From contig JAADJZ010000004.1 in the NCBI GenBank assembly GCA_011032825.1, positions 1,116,001 to 1,180,000 of the forward strand: a DNA stretch of 64,000 bases. The letters are read 5' to 3'. This document shows, piece after piece, positions 11,018-23,427 of this stretch. The notes beneath the pieces were generated by a model. The model worked only from the letters and a program-made list of their open reading frames with translations, searched no databases and had not been told where the DNA came from. Source of the DNA: Massariosphaeria phaeospora. Lineage: Eukaryota > Ascomycota > Dothideomycetes > Pleosporales. The position numbers and the translations under genes were made by a program. Position 1 is the first letter of the stretch. Each line of letters opens with the position of its first letter.

Positions 11018-13434
11018 AAAAAAGCGTTAATGCTTGTTATATTTAAAATATTGCTTTTACTACTACAGCAATGCAACAACACTACAACGCAATAATTCAA
11101 TTATAAAAAAATACAAGCGCGACTTAAACTTATACAAATAGTTAGCTCATTAATTGTTAAATAAAAATACGATGTAGTTGCGTTGTTTTGTAAGTACTAG
11201 AGATAACTTGCTTAACTTTTGCAGTAACGTGTTTTTAATAGCTTACTTTGCACTTTTTTGCCGTAGGCTATTTGCAAGTGCCTGTTAGAAGCTAGAAATC
11301 GCGCCGTAATACAACGCTGCTACTAAACGTAGTTTTAAGTGCAAAAAAGCTTACTCCGCCGTTACTTAGCGCCTAGCTACTTTTTTTTTTTTTCTTGCTT
11401 TATTTGTTGCTCGCTTGCTGTTACTTTATCTTTCGCTTGCTACTTTTCTCTTTTGCGTATTATCTTATCGTTACACTTTTTAACTATCTTTCAATTAGCT
11501 GCTATAAGTTTGGTGTATTAATAGCGCTATTTTAAAGCTGCGTTTTAAAGCAAAGAGAAATAAGCTAGCTTTTTGCAAAAGTAGTTTGTTTAAATATCGT
11601 ACGTTAGGCCTATTTTGAGGCTGCTATCTATTATCTAGTTAACGTTGTACTAGCCTTTAGTAAATAATTTTTTTTAAATTTATCTAACTAGCTCGAAAGC
11701 GCTAGAATCGCAGAGCTTTTACTACTCTAAAAAGTGCTTTGTGTGTATTCAAATCTCTTGTAATACGTCGTAAGCAATTAGCAGCTAGTTACTTAATAGT
11801 ATACAATCTCAAACTAGCACGTTTGAGTTAACAAGTAGCTGCGGCGCTAGAAAAACCTGTAGCGCTAGTGCGTAGAAAAACTAACTAGCGAATTTAGCTA
11901 CTAAATCTTGTAGCTGTGCTTTCAAAACTTTTTGCTGCAAAGTTTTAAAGCTTTCTCTCTTGCTACTTCTTTCGCTACCGCTGTTATTACTGCTAGCAAC
12001 GCTACTAGTCTTTATTAGTTAAGAGCTTGTACGTTTTCGCTTATTTTCAAAAGCCTAATTGTTTTTATACTTAAAAAGCGCTAATTTTATAATATCCAAC
12101 GGCGCTTGCGTTGTAGATTAGCTGTTTTAACACTTTCGTGCCTACATCGCGATAATATAGCTATTAGCTAAGTAGTAGTTTTTAAATTTCTCGACGTTGC
12201 TTTAAAGTATCTAGCAAACGTAACTTTCGTTCTAGCAGCTAGCGTTTTAACACTACCAACAATTTCTAATGCTTACAACAGAACTGTTACTTGCAACTTT
12301 TGCTTGTATTACTTAATTAAAGCTTTTTTCTTCTATCTAGGTAGCGATTTGTAAGCGAATTCAAACTATTGCACCTACGCAAAGCTAAGTTCGCTAAAAA
12401 GCACTTTCGAGTAGTGTATTCTTTGTTAAAACTAGGTTAAAGTTAATGTAAGTTTGGTAGCTAGTTGCTTTGAAAACTTTCTTTGCTAATACTTTAACGC
12501 GCTTAAAGGTTGTTGTATTATTTCTTTAGATTACTTTTACAGCTCTATTTCGCTTGTTTTGCTTCGCTAGGTATACGGTAGCGCATATGCTTCGAATGCT
12601 TACTCGGCGAGATACAAGATTTTTTACTACTTAATTTGCTTATTGCTACAGCCTAGCGCAGCTTACTTACAAAAGTAGCTAGTTAAGCTCGCTATCGTTG
12701 GCTTTAGGTATACTGTTTTTATTTAAGTCGCTAAATAAAGCTTTCTATTGTACGTTTACGTTAACGTTAACAAAGCTTTTATATAGTAATACTAATAAGT
12801 AGTTTTTTTAAGCTAGCAGAAGTAGCTCGAACGCCTAAGTAAGCTTTGCTTAAGATAGTAGCACTTAAGAAGTAGTTTCTATAGCGCTTGCAATTTCTGC
12901 AACTTTATATTTAGCGCTTTTCTCTATATTCTTTGCTAACTCAAACTTAAGCGCTAGATTACTTAGTAGCTCGCTTAGCAGCTTGTTGTTATTGTATTCG
13001 AGTATAAACAAGCTAGATTTAGCGGCAGCAAATAGCTAGCTTTGAGTATTGCTAGAAATCTCGCTTAACGGTCTACGCTGCGCTAGCGCTAGTAGCTCGA
13101 TTAAATTTTAAGTAAGTTGCTTGCTTTGCTTATTAGCAACTTTCGCTCTTTTTGTATTTAGCAAATTTATGTTTTGTTTGAACAGCGTAGGCGTTTTACG
13201 CAAGCGTTTGCTTATACTAGCAAACATTAGGTTCGTATAACGCATAAGCGAGTAGAGAAAATGTAGCGCTTAGATTTGCTACGTAGCTGCTAGCAAACTT
13301 AATACTAAATCTAAGCTTTACGTTTAAGCAGAAAACAATAACAATAAAAGCTAAATATAGTTTGTATAGCGCGAATATAAGCAAAACATTTTGTATAGTA
13401 CTAATTTAAGTTTTGCTAGATGCTACTTCTATAG
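11018..13434 (-). other. Unidentified decayed minus-strand coding region
   Basis: Minus-strand reading from about 13130 to 11600 gives long protein-like stretches once TAG/TAA are read through, for example KSSLFILEYNNNKLLSELL, then FKRVKVLAKKVFKATSYQTY and a C-rich piece near 12250 (C-x2-C then further Cys). Ser/Asn- and Lys-rich sequence follows. I cannot assign a family. The short plus-strand open stretch at 11339-11521 is poly-pyrimidine-derived hydrophobic sequence and I do not consider it a gene. Confidence 0.3.
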
Positions 13435-13439
13435 CCTAA

Positions 13440-13736
13440 TAAAAGAGAATCGCCAAAGATAGCAGGTTCTAGATAAAGAATGTAATAAATTCGATAAAGT
13501 TTATCTACAGCAAAAGCGGAGCAACTTTATATACCTTTTGTTAGGCAGCTATTAATGCTCTACTAGAAGCCTAAAGCGTTTGTAGCCGCAAGCAATATAT
13601 TGTTAATATACTAAGCTAGCGAGCTTACGAAGCTTACTCGAAAGAGTGCAAAGCTTACCTAGGTACTATATGTTAGCTTCGAGATCTACTAAAGTTCTAC
13701 GACTAAAGCAGTTTATAAAGCTTTTAGCTTATTACA
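13440..13736 (-). repeat. 3' LTR of Gypsy-2 copy 1
   Basis: 297 bp. In element orientation it starts TGTAATAAGC and ends at a TTTTA that corresponds to the TTTCA of the less mutated solo LTR at 19064. Confidence 0.92.
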
Positions 13737-13789
13737 TAAGCCTTTTTCTTTAGTTTGTAGCGATTTACTTACTTCGTTGGCACTCTAGC

Positions 13790-16700
13790 GTCCTTTCTAA
13801 AAGCGTGCTGTTTCAAAAGTTTTTTAGCAATTTTCTATTAGCGTTCTAGTAGGTTGCCGAAATTTTTTGCTAAGTAGATAAAGCTTTTGTGTTTTCGACT
13901 TCTAGCGCTAGTTTTTATGTAGGCTAGTTATAGCTAGTCTATTTTACAAGATACTTAAGCTACTATTTTTTTAACTACTTTCTAGCGTTCTTTTGTAATA
14001 CGCTTGACGAACTACTTTTGCTCGCTTTCTACTATAATGCTGCCTAGTTTCTAGTTAAAAATCTTTTATTTCTTTAGCGAATTATTGGCTGCAAGTCTTA
14101 GCTTATTCATTAGAAATGTTGGATTTATCTCTAGTAGAGTATTTAAAACGACATTGCTTAGAGATTTAACTTCTAAAACTATATACTTACTGTTTTTTTA
14201 GTTAAGTTTCTTACTTAGGCGCTTATTAGAAATGTGTTTGCTATACTGCAACTAGACTATGTTCTCTACTTAAAGCAAAAGCGCTTCTTTTTTATGTCAA
14301 TTTGCTTATTTTTTTTGCTTTTATTAGGCCTTCGCTATAGCAGCTTGCGCGAAGTTAATAACTTTTTTTATTTTTTTAGCTATTTCTGCTGCGCTTTGTT
14401 TAGAGTTTAAAGTTACTTAGTAAAGCGTGTCCGCTTTTTTCTTTGCTTAGAGCTAAATCGAGTTTATCTCGTAGCTATGCTATAGAAAGAAAAAGCTTAC
14501 TTTTGTTAACACTACTTTTCGTTTTTAGATTGCGATTTGTACAATAGAGCATAGCCGCGCTTAGTTTTTCTAATTCTAGTTCACAAACGGCCTTAAGATA
14601 GTTTTAATTATCAAATCTGCTTTCTTTGTAGCTTCGTTAGTTTCTAGGTAAAAAGCTGTTAAAAGCTGTCTTGTTATTTCTAGCTCTACGCAAAGTGTTT
14701 TCTAAAAGTTGCCTACAAATTATGCTTTTTAGTTAAAAACAATAGCGTTAAAAAGCTAGTAATAAGCTACTACTTTTTTAATAAATACTTTTGCTACAGT
14801 TGCTGCGTTAATTTTCGCTATAGAGATTAAGATTATATTCTTGCTTAATTAGTTTGTAATAACTAGTAAGTTTATACATCTATTGCTTTTTAGTAGATTA
14901 GTAATAAAATCTATAGAGAGTTCTTTCTAGATTCTACCTAAAACGAAAAGCGAGCGAAGAAAACTACTTTTTATTTTCTGCTATAGTTTCGCTTGTCTAC
15001 ACGCATCGCAGTTAGCAATGTACTATTAAATATCCAAGCTTATTTCTAGCTAAAAGAAATCTCTTTTTAGAATATTGTAAGTGTTCTTTTTGCTAGAGTG
15101 CCTTGTAATAAGTAGGTTATAAGCTTCAAAAATCAATCTAGTACGCAGTTAGTACGTTTTCGGCACCTATTTTCTTTTTCTATAAAAGAGACTATCGTTT
15201 TTAACAGCGCAATTTGCTAAAAACGCTTTTATTTAAAGGCCTAGAGAAAACTTCCTACGGGTACTTTCTTTAGTTTAGCTTTTTTTTACGGCTTCTAAGG
15301 CTTTTTAATACAAATTGTTTTTTTAAACTTCTTTATTCTAAAGTTTATTTAAAAACAACTTTTTTGCATTTTTCTTAAAATCGTTTTCTATACTATAGAG
15401 CGAGAACGCGCGGATTACGCCTAAAGTTTTTTCTATAATGTTATTCTCGTTTAACACACTAGCTAGTTTAAGAAGTTAAAATTTGTAGCTTTTTAGCCGA
15501 ACATTGTTCTAGTCTTGAAAAAGATTCTGCTTTTTTCGTAAATAAGCGTTTGCTCTTTTATTAGCTGCTTTAGAGCGGTATATAAACTCTAGGTTGTATT
15601 TAAAAAAAATATTCGCCTAGCGAACATGTTGCTCTGTTAATAACTTTGCTGTAGTAAAATACAAAAAGTTCTTGTAATTAGTGTAAACTATAATTTTTAG
15701 CACTGCTTTAAGTTTTACTTTTTATTTAGTAATGCATTTAATTACTGCTAACAATTTTTTGTTGTAAATAGTGTAGTTAGACTTTGCAAGTAACATTTTA
15801 GCAAAGTAGTAAGCTACTGCTTGCTACAAGTTGTTCTTTGCTTTTTAAAAAAGCGCTTTCTTAGTAGCTATTCTTAAAGCGTTTGTTTTAATAGCAGTTT
15901 TCAAATTAAAGTCTAAATAAGCTAATAATAGCCTAGATATAAACTTTTTTAAGCGTATTAAACGCTTCTTGTTGTTTAAGCTTTTAACAGAATTTAACGC
16001 TCTTTTTTGTTAACTCTGTTAGTAAAAAAACAATTGTAAAAAAAGCGCAAATAAACTGCTAATAGAAGTTTGCAAAACTAACAAAGCTTTGTACTTTTTT
16101 AACTAAAGCTAAAGCTTTCTATTTAAAAATTGCGCAGACTTTTTTTAGATCTATGCTAATTTCCTTGCCTACCTCGATAATAAAACTAAAGTATTTAGTT
16201 TTAGTTACTTTAAACTTGCATTTCTTAATATCGAGTTGTAACTCTGCTTTTTTTAACTTGTTAACAACTTCTTTAACACGTTGCTAGTAGTTCTTTTAAA
16301 AACCTTTAAAGTAGATAAGTACATTATCTAAGTATGCAAAAGCGTTAACATTAATGTAGTTTCAAAGCGTGTAGTTAATAAAGCGTTAGAATGTGCTTAG
16401 CGCGTTTGCAAAGCTAAATAAACAAACTATTTATTCGTATAAACTAAACCTCGTACGAAAAGCTATTTTCTACTTGTTTCTTTTAGCTATCTAGACTTTG
16501 TAGAAAGCTTGCACGACGTTTAGTTTAGTAAACTATTTAGCTTAGCTAATCTAGTTTAAAGTTTCGTAGATTAGTAAAAGTAGGTACTAGTTTTTCTTTG
16601 TAATTGCGTTAAGAGCCTAGTAGTTAACGCAGAAACAAAGCTCTTTACTAGGCTTTTTTGCAAACAGCACTAGTGCTCTAGCTTATAAACAACTTACTTA

Positions 16701-17540
16701 AATAAAGCTGCAGTTAAAATGCGCTGTAAGTTGCTTCTGCAATACTAAAAGCTTATTTTTTAACATGTTGTACAGAGGTTTCTATAAAACTTCTACTTCT
16801 TTTCTGTTTTTGCTAACTAGTTTAATGCTACAGTCTATAACACTTTAGTGTAGTAATAACTTATTCGCTTCTAACTGCATAAACGTTTTGTACTAGTTTT
16901 TTATCTAGTCTAGCAACGTTAATTAAGAGTTAACTAATACCTTTAGCTGTAGAGCTTTCTAGATATCTACTATAAAAGCAGCAAATATTCGTACACTAAA
17001 ATCTTTTTTTTTTAAACTACAGCATTATTATTTCAAATGCAACTGCAGAAACTAGGCGAAGCGTTTGTCTAGAAAGCTTTTTACTTTTCTAACTTCGCAC
17101 TCTTGTTCTAGTTAAATAAATAAAGATTAATTTTTTTGCTAGAGTAAAAGTAACTTAATTCTAGTTTATTTATAGGCGCTCTAGAATAATGTCGTACTTG
17201 TTATTCTTAGTTATAACGTACGCTTATACTATTTGTTCGTGCTCGTTTAAGTTCATCGTAAACTAAGCAGCTTTTGTAATTTTAACAACTTGTTCGCTAA
17301 TGCTTACTACAAGTTTTTTTTTTATTAAAATACGCAAGAAATAGTTTTTTTTACAAAACTTTTTACTAACAAGACTATAAGTAGTGCACTTAAAGTCGAG
17401 CATTGCTAAAGCGAAAATAGATTAATTAATAATTGCATGTACTGTAAGTAGTTTCTTATCCAGCTAGCGCTAGCAAAACTTTAAAAACTCATTTAACAAA
17501 GAAACTGTGTTCTTTTTTTACTACTTTTAACCGCGCTTTT
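13790..17540 (-). pseudogene. Gypsy-2 copy 1 pol: PR-RT-RH-IN, RIP-degraded
   Basis: In minus orientation: a protease remnant MLDFKCTTYSLVSKKFC near 17390, and a reverse transcriptase with FAYLDNVLIYF near 16320 where the family has Y-L-D-D (second Asp now Asn). Then RNase H near 15750-15950 and integrase near 14300-15250. The order and spacing match the plus-strand copy at 48362-52280. Many TAG/TAA stops at Trp/Gln positions and some frame shifts, so it is non-functional. Limits are approximate. Confidence 0.88.
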
Positions 17541-18960
17541 GGTTAGAAGTATCTAGTTTTTTAAGTTTTTAAACTCGAAGACTTTCTTAACTTTTGCTGT
17601 CGTCTTAACTAGTTTAAAAGTTGCTTTTTAAGTTGTAGCGAGCTTTTTTAAAGCTGCGAGCTTACATCTATTAAACATGTAAGTAGCTAAACTACATTAA
17701 AAGCAAAAGTAATTATTTTGTTGTTTTATTATTTCTACGTTGTTTGCTTATTTAGCCTGCTTTTTTTCTTTATTATTAGTAGCCGCGCGGACTGCTTAGG
17801 TAGCAGCTTTAGTTGTTAGCTTTTAGTCTATAGCTTCTATATTGCTTATTAATTAATTTGGTAGTATTTGCTACTAGTTGTTTGCTTTTGCGTAATTTAG
17901 GTTTTTCTCAATCTAAGTAACTCGTTCTATTAAGTCCTAAAGTTGCTATGCTAGAGAAATAATAACGCTAACTATTTTGTGTTATAGATTAGCGCGAAGT
18001 TTTGCTTTGTACTAGTTTTTTAATGTAGCTACGTTGCTTGTTATTTTTGCGTCGTACGCAAAGCGCATAAATTTCTTATTGTACTTTTAAAAAAACATCT
18101 TTTTCTGCTTAAAAGCAAAAAGTTAGTTGAGCGCTTTCTGCGCTCGCATGTAGTTTTAGTAGTACTTGTTAAAGTACTTTTAAAACTTCTTTGCTGTTTT
18201 GTTGTAGTGTTTCTAATACTAAGCGAGTTTAGTAGTAGCTACTTGCTTTGTTAAGCAGTTGTAGATATAACCGCATAAGTTTTTAATTAAATTCTTGTTA
18301 TTAAGCATTTTGTTTTTTACCTAGACTTTAAACTGCCTATAGTTTAACCTTGTTTTGTTGAACTAAGCTAGGTTAAGCATTTTGTTGCGTTTTATAACAA
18401 AAAAACGCTTTGTTTGTCTATTTGTACTTTAGTAGAAAGAAACTGTTGGTATACTAAAAAAAGTTAGCGGTGTTGCTAACGCAGCTCTTTTTTGTTTTTA
18501 AAACACTTAAACCTAGTTTCGCAGTATTTTGATAAGTGCTTAAACTTGCGCATTTTTGTTAACTAGTTGCTTGGAATTTGAGAGTTTTGCAAAAGCTAGC
18601 TTCGCTAATAGTAGCTAATTGCTTGCTACTCTTTTAAGTAGTTTTATTACGAGTTTTGTAACGAATATTTTTGAGTATGTAGCTTCTGCTGCATTAAAAC
18701 GAATTTCTCAAGTTTCTATATTAAGTTTGTCGTTATCTATTAGCGTTTGTAGAGCTTTTTTAATTGCTTTGCTACTTTAGCTTTCGCTTTCTAGCCTACG
18801 AGCTTCTACAACTAGCATCTAAATATACTCATTCTAAGTACTATCTATTGTAGCGATTTAGTTTTAAACTCTTTTTTCGCTGTATTGTAGAGTGTTTCTA
18901 GTAAGCTGTTGTTAACTTTTAAAAGTATTGTACTCTTTAAAGATCTCACAATCTTTACTG
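17540..18960 (-). pseudogene. Gypsy-2 copy 1 gag, RIP-degraded
   Basis: Structural Gag of the retrotransposon, forming the virus-like particle. A nucleocapsid knuckle is visible near 17667-17716 as CFxCSLATYMFNRC, i.e. CX2CX4YX4C with the zinc-binding His changed to Tyr, as expected from CAC to TAC. The N-terminal part begins close to the 5' LTR (DCEIFKEYNTF near 18950). Boundaries estimated from copy 2. Confidence 0.8.
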
Positions 18961-18987
18961 CGTAGAGATTAATCAAATATAAATAAA

Positions 18988-19573
18988 TAAAAATCGCCAA
19001 AGATAGCAGGTTCTAGATAAGAAATGTAATAAATTTAATAAAGTTTATTTACAGCAAGAGCGATGAAAGGGGATCGCCTAGGAAAGCAAGTTCTAGATAA
19101 AAAATGTAATGAATTCGATAGAGTCTATCTACAGCGCGGACAGAAGAGCTCTATATACTTTATAGTTAGTTAGCTTTCGGAGCACCTGCGGAGCGCTTTC
19201 GGAAGCTATGTAGAGACCTAATACCGCAAGGCCTTCGTTAACTAGGAACCAGCGAGGCTCTTCTGGGTATCGTCGGAGCTGTTACGTACAGCGTTAATAG
19301 CTACCAAGGTCCTACGACCGAGGCTTTCTATTGAGCTTCTAGCTTATTACAAGCGAAGCAACTTTATATACTTTTCGTTAAGCAGCTATTAGTGCTCTAC
19401 TAAAAGCCTAAAGCGTTTGTAGCTGCAAGCAATATATCGTTAATATACTAAGCTAGCAAGTTTACGAAGTTTATCTAGAAAAGTGCAAAGCTTACCTAAG
19501 CGCTATATGTTAGCTTCGAGATCTACTAAAGTTCTACAACTAAGGCAATTTATAAAGCTTCTAGCTTATTACA
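18988..19573 (-). repeat. 5' LTR of Gypsy-2 copy 1, split by a solo LTR
   Basis: Same LTR as 13440-13736 but interrupted at 19064-19351. The 5' edge of the LTR/internal junction (18984-18990) is uncertain by a few bases because of an AAATAAATAA run. Confidence 0.88.
19064..19351 (-). mobile_element. Young solo LTR of Gypsy-2 type
   Basis: 288 bp with target duplication AGCGA at 19059-19063 and 19352-19356. In its own orientation it starts TGTAATAAGC and ends CCCCTTTCA, so it gives the unmutated terminal TG...CA of the family. It is clearly GC-richer than its surroundings, so it has escaped most RIP and is probably the youngest insertion here. Formed by LTR-LTR recombination of a full element. 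Confidence 0.93.
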
Positions 19574-19578
19574 CCTAA

Positions 19579-20990
19579 GAATCTATTAATTAGCCTAAAC
19601 CTTTTACGAAGTGTATGCGGTATTTCGAACTACACTAATATTAGTATAATGTACTAAACGCGTTTTTGAACGCACTACTAGATAAGCTAGTTTATGTACA
19701 AACTCTAGAGCTATTCGTAAAGTAGCTTAGCGAGCTACTTAAGCTTAAGAAAGCTTTATATAAGCTAAAAAACGCGCTTTTTCTCTAGTACAAGCACTTA
19801 AAGGAAACGCTAATTAAGCTAAATCTACAGCTAGTTAAAAACGCTTCTTGCTTATTTACAAACAAAAAGTTAAAAAAAATTTTCTACGTTGATAATATCG
19901 TAGTATTAGTACATCTAGATTATCTCAATTACGCTAGCGAATAGGTAGAGAGTACTTATTAATAGGTATAAGTTAAGTTATAAGTTGCACAAACTTTAAG
20001 TTAAAGTTAAGTTAGAGTTAACCTAGCGTAGGTAGAAGTTAAGTTAGAGTTACCTAAATAGCTAAGAAACTATAATAAACAAATATAGTATATATACATA
20101 GAAAACTTAATATTAATATAAGTTGTAATATTATGTAAAACCTAACTACAACTCTAAGCTTTAACTACTTTAACTTAACTCTAACTCAAGCTGCTTAGTA
20201 ACTAGCGCGAGTTAAAGCTAGAGTTGAGTTAAAGTCTAACGTAAGCTAACTTAACTCTAACTCAACTTCTACTTATTTACTAGCTTAATCTTAATAATTA
20301 CTGTTAATTCAAGAGACAGCTAGAAGCTGTGTAGAACCTAAGAAAACTTAAAAAGCTTAAGTAGTTCCTTAGTATTCGAGTTTTGAGAAACTAGTTAGCT
20401 AGGACGGTCTAGCTAATCTAGGACTTATTTATTAACAAAGTAGTTAAGAATTTAACTTAGATTTGAAAGCAAAGAGAAAATATTTAGTAGTTTCGCTCGT
20501 AGAGAGCTTCTTAGCCTAGTTTAAAAAAAGTCGAATTACTAGCGTACGCAGCTATATTAGCAACTAGTTAGATCGCTAGCGTACTAGTACATTGCAACGT
20601 TTACTAAGCCTAATATAGCACAAGCATACTTAGTACTAGCTTAATATCTCTAGTGTAAAACTGCGTCTAATCGTAGGTTTGATAACACTTAAGATAGATC
20701 AATAGTATGTTCGTGTAAAAGAAACGAATCGCTGTCTTAGCAGCGATTCGGTGCGAGGTACCTTTAAAGGCCTTGCAAGAAACTAGTCTAGCCCGTTATA
20801 GCCTACAGTAGTTATCTATCGAAAGAAAACAAACGCGTAAAACTACTCGGCTTTACATCTAGAGCTTTAGGCAAAAGCATGTATTAGTAGTAAAGCATAT
20901 TTGAAAATACCTATATAAAACTAGGCATCTAGCGATTAAAGCTAGCTAGTAGATAGCTAAGAGCTCGTTATATATACTAGTATAAAACAA
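19579..20990 (+). pseudogene. Copia-2 reverse transcriptase/RNase H fragment
   Basis: Ty1/Copia-type RVT_2 sequence. Plus-strand reading gives VLNAFLNALLDKLVYVQ, then LKLKKALYKLKNALFL and FYVDNIVVLVH near 19885-19920, where the family has Y-V-D-D (second Asp to Asn). After the MITE at 19930-20287 the frame resumes with FLSIRVLRN and LFINKVVKN, and near 20910 TRHLAIKAS, a motif upstream of the Copia RNase H. N-terminal parts of pol are missing. The 3' part near 20650-20680 shares 30 bp with 2696-2725. Different family from Copia-1. Confidence 0.8.
19930..20287 (+). mobile_element. hAT-type MITE, 358 bp
   Basis: Non-autonomous element with 8 bp target duplication ATCTCAAT / ATCTTAAT (19922-19929, 20288-20295; the C/T difference is a transition). 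Termini begin TACGCTAGCGAATAGGTA and end in its imperfect inverse. 8 bp duplications are typical of hAT transposons. No coding capacity. Confidence 0.88.
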
Positions 20991-21015
20991 TTTTTTTTTC
21001 TACGAAGCATTTACT

Positions 21016-21580
21016 ATGCTTGTGCGCGCAGCGACTTACGTTGCGCAGCAATCTACGAATACTAAAATACTAAACAAGCTACTAACATTAACGCGTCGTA
21101 ACTCTACTACTATAGCACCAATTAATAATGCAGTTGCAGCAATTAAATTGCTAAAACTAAAAGAACATTTTACATACTGTGCAATTGCTCGCTAGTTTAG
21201 TATATTACATGCTACGCTAAGTTGAAAACACTAAAGTCGTTAGCGCTTACAAAAAGTTAAAAATTGCGATTAATAATTACTTAGCTAGCAACAAAAGTAT
21301 AAGCTTATAGAGTAGATTAAAAGCTTAACAAAGCAAAAGCTACTACCTACGAAAAAAACGCTACGAAATTTCGCTACTAAAATCGCTTACGAAAGCGCGT
21401 TAGATACTTAGGTTACGCACTTTTTAAGTCGAAACTATAAGCATTTTATTTTTAAATACACTACTAGAATAGATGCTACACGCTATAAAGCTAACTTTAA
21501 AGAAAAGTATAAAGCGTACTTTAAGCTACTACACTTAAAAATTACTTAGTATAGCTTAAAACCGCGTTACATGTACAATA
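21016..21580 (+). pseudogene. Pogo-epsilon transposase, part 1 (N-terminus)
   Basis: First 188 codons of a pogo/CENP-B-type transposase starting at ATG 21016. It contains the helix-turn-helix region (AIKLLKLKEHFTYCAIAR), the CENP-B-like HTH (EQIKSL...LPTKKTLRNFATKIA when Gln is read at stops) and the start of the DDE core (LKPRYMYN). It is cut by Pogo-gamma copy 1 at a TA. Joining 21016-21580, 23428-23722 and 58829-59228 keeps one continuous reading frame, which shows that everything between 21581 and 58828 was inserted into this gene. I could not identify its terminal repeats. Confidence 0.88.
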
Positions 21581-23425
21581 ACGTAAAGTACTAGCGAACT
21601 CAACAAACTAGTAAACTCGACAAAATATCTTAGCACAACCAACTTATCTCAAAGAACATTAAATTAATTGCTATTAAACAAGAAACCTGCGTACGTCGTG
21701 CTAGCTTTAGATTTAAAAGCTTTTTCTGTATTCTTTTAGCAGGTTTGAGCATTGTGCCTTGTATTACTACAGTTTTTACAGCGTCGTAGAGCTAGTTGTG
21801 CTCTTTCTTAACTCTTTCTACTACGCGCTTTCTTTAATAGCTAAAGTGCTGTAGACGCTTTAGCAGCTACTTGCGCTAATCTATTACTATACTCTATTGT
21901 ACTACCTGTCTAAATCTGCTTTTGTTTTTGTAATTTTCTTTTTGTTGCTTCTTTAATAGTCTTTTTAAAGCTAGAGATTCGATTGCGCATTAGCTTAACC
22001 TAATAGGCCATCTAGTAGAACTCTTTGACAAGCTAATTAACTCTATTTTTTAGAGATAATAGAGAGAAACTAAGCTTAGTAGTAATAAGCTTTAATTGCG
22101 ATTCAAATTTAAGCGTATTAGTTGGAGTCTTTGACTGCTATAGCGTTTCTAGTGCGAAAGGTAGTAGTAGAGTACGTAGCTGTACTTTAAAGCGATTAAA
22201 AACTACTTGCGCGTTGATAAGAACTAGCTTTAAAGCCTTAAAAGCTTTCTTGCAGTTCTTTGTTGTAAATACCTCAAAAAACGCGTTTCTAAAGGCTAGC
22301 AGGAAGCTTTTCTTGTTAATATAGAAAACGCGCTAGCGCGCTAAGTTTCAAACGCGTTAAGAGTACTTTAGCTTTAGCAGCGAAAAGCAAACTACATCTA
22401 GCAGCTAAAGAATATAAAATAAATAAGCTAGCATGCAAAGCGTAAAGATCTCGTACTTAAAGCAATAGTTTTTAAAATTCTAAAATTGGTAGCTCTTATA
22501 GCTGTCTAAAATAAGCAGCTAATACTTTTTTACCTAACGCGCTTTTGTATGCGCGTTAAAATGCTTTAACTATTTAAAACCAAAAGCGTTGTTTGTCTAG
22601 CTGTTCTTAGAGACTAAGAGCTTTTAATTGCTAAGTATAAAGTTTTTTTCGTACTATGCTAAGATGTAAACGCGCTTTTTGTAGATAATAAATAGCAAGA
22701 TCGCGTACCTTGCGGCGCAAATGCTTTGGATAACTATTACCTACTCTCGATTGCCTAGCTGGATAAGATTAGGTTGAGTACGTTTTTAAAAGCTTGTAAC
22801 GACTTTCATAGACCTAATAACACTTATTTAGAAGCTAGTTTTGTTAAAGTAGTGTATATTATTATTCTAGATGCTGTACTTAGCTTTGGTATTCTTAACA
22901 AGCTTAAACTACGCGCTAATTGCTTTAGAATTTTCCTGTTGTATTCTTTGCCGATTTTTTGCTTGATTAAAAGCTATTTTAAGCTCGCTTAAACGCGTTA
23001 CAAATCTTTTAGCTTAGTTCTTGCCTACTAGCTTTCTACTTTGCGCAGCTACTAGTTTATTTTCTATATCTCTTACTTTAGATAGCCGAGAAGCAAATTC
23101 TTGCGAATTAAAGTTGAGAATATATTAGATAATCGTTTGCTCTTTAGTTGCAGTAAGCTTTAAAAATGTAAGTTGTATTTAAGCTCGAAATAGAATTTCT
23201 CTAGCGCGTTTAGAAAAAGTATAGTGTTTAACGTTAAAAGCACTAGCAGCAGCTTAATAGCTTTAGAATTAGCTAGAATTATAAGCTTTAAGAGCAAGCT
23301 GAAGTTTTCTTTCGTATTAGTGTAATAACGCGTTAGTTGAAACATATCGCGTTGATAGAAGAGGTAGTAGTTTTGGCAAATTTTGTCGAGTTTACTAGTC
23401 GGTTGAGTTCGCTAGTGCTTTACGT
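21581..23425 (-). mobile_element. Pogo-gamma copy 1, full-length
   Basis: 1845 bp inserted at TA (21579-21580 and 23426-23427) inside Pogo-epsilon. Termini ACGTAAAGCACTAGCGAAC, with two diverged 17 bp units (around CACTAGCGAACTCAAC and GACTAGTAAACTCGAC) at both ends. Confidence 0.94.
21664..23345 (-). pseudogene. Pogo-gamma copy 1 transposase, RIP-degraded
   Basis: 1682 bp from ATG (23343-23345) to a TAA shared with Pogo-gamma copy 2 and Pogo-zeta. Their frames are 1686 bp, and the 61-codon opening here (MFQLTRYY...) leaves the family frame, so a small deletion near the N-terminus is present. The DDE core shows D1 as YFNKTSF (Asn), D2 as LILDSYKSY (Asp kept) and D3 as LLDVVCF (kept). The C-terminal knuckle is CKNCSNTRHNAQTC. 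Stops TAG/TAA. Confidence 0.9.
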
Positions 23426-23427
23426 TA

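Larger units (their letters stand above)
13440..19573 (-). mobile_element. Gypsy-2 copy 1, full-length chromovirus
   Basis: LTRs at both ends and gag-pol on the minus strand, with target duplication CCTAA at 13435-13439 and 19574-19578. Length is 6134 bp, or 5841 bp after removing the solo LTR nested in its 5' LTR (right end on the map). Same family as 46612-52575 (5964 bp). Confidence 0.95.

Noticed and set aside
11339..11521. 60-codon plus-strand open stretch with hydrophobic sequence
   Set aside because: Arises from a pyrimidine-rich run; no start context, no neighbours, and the minus strand here reads more like decayed coding sequence.
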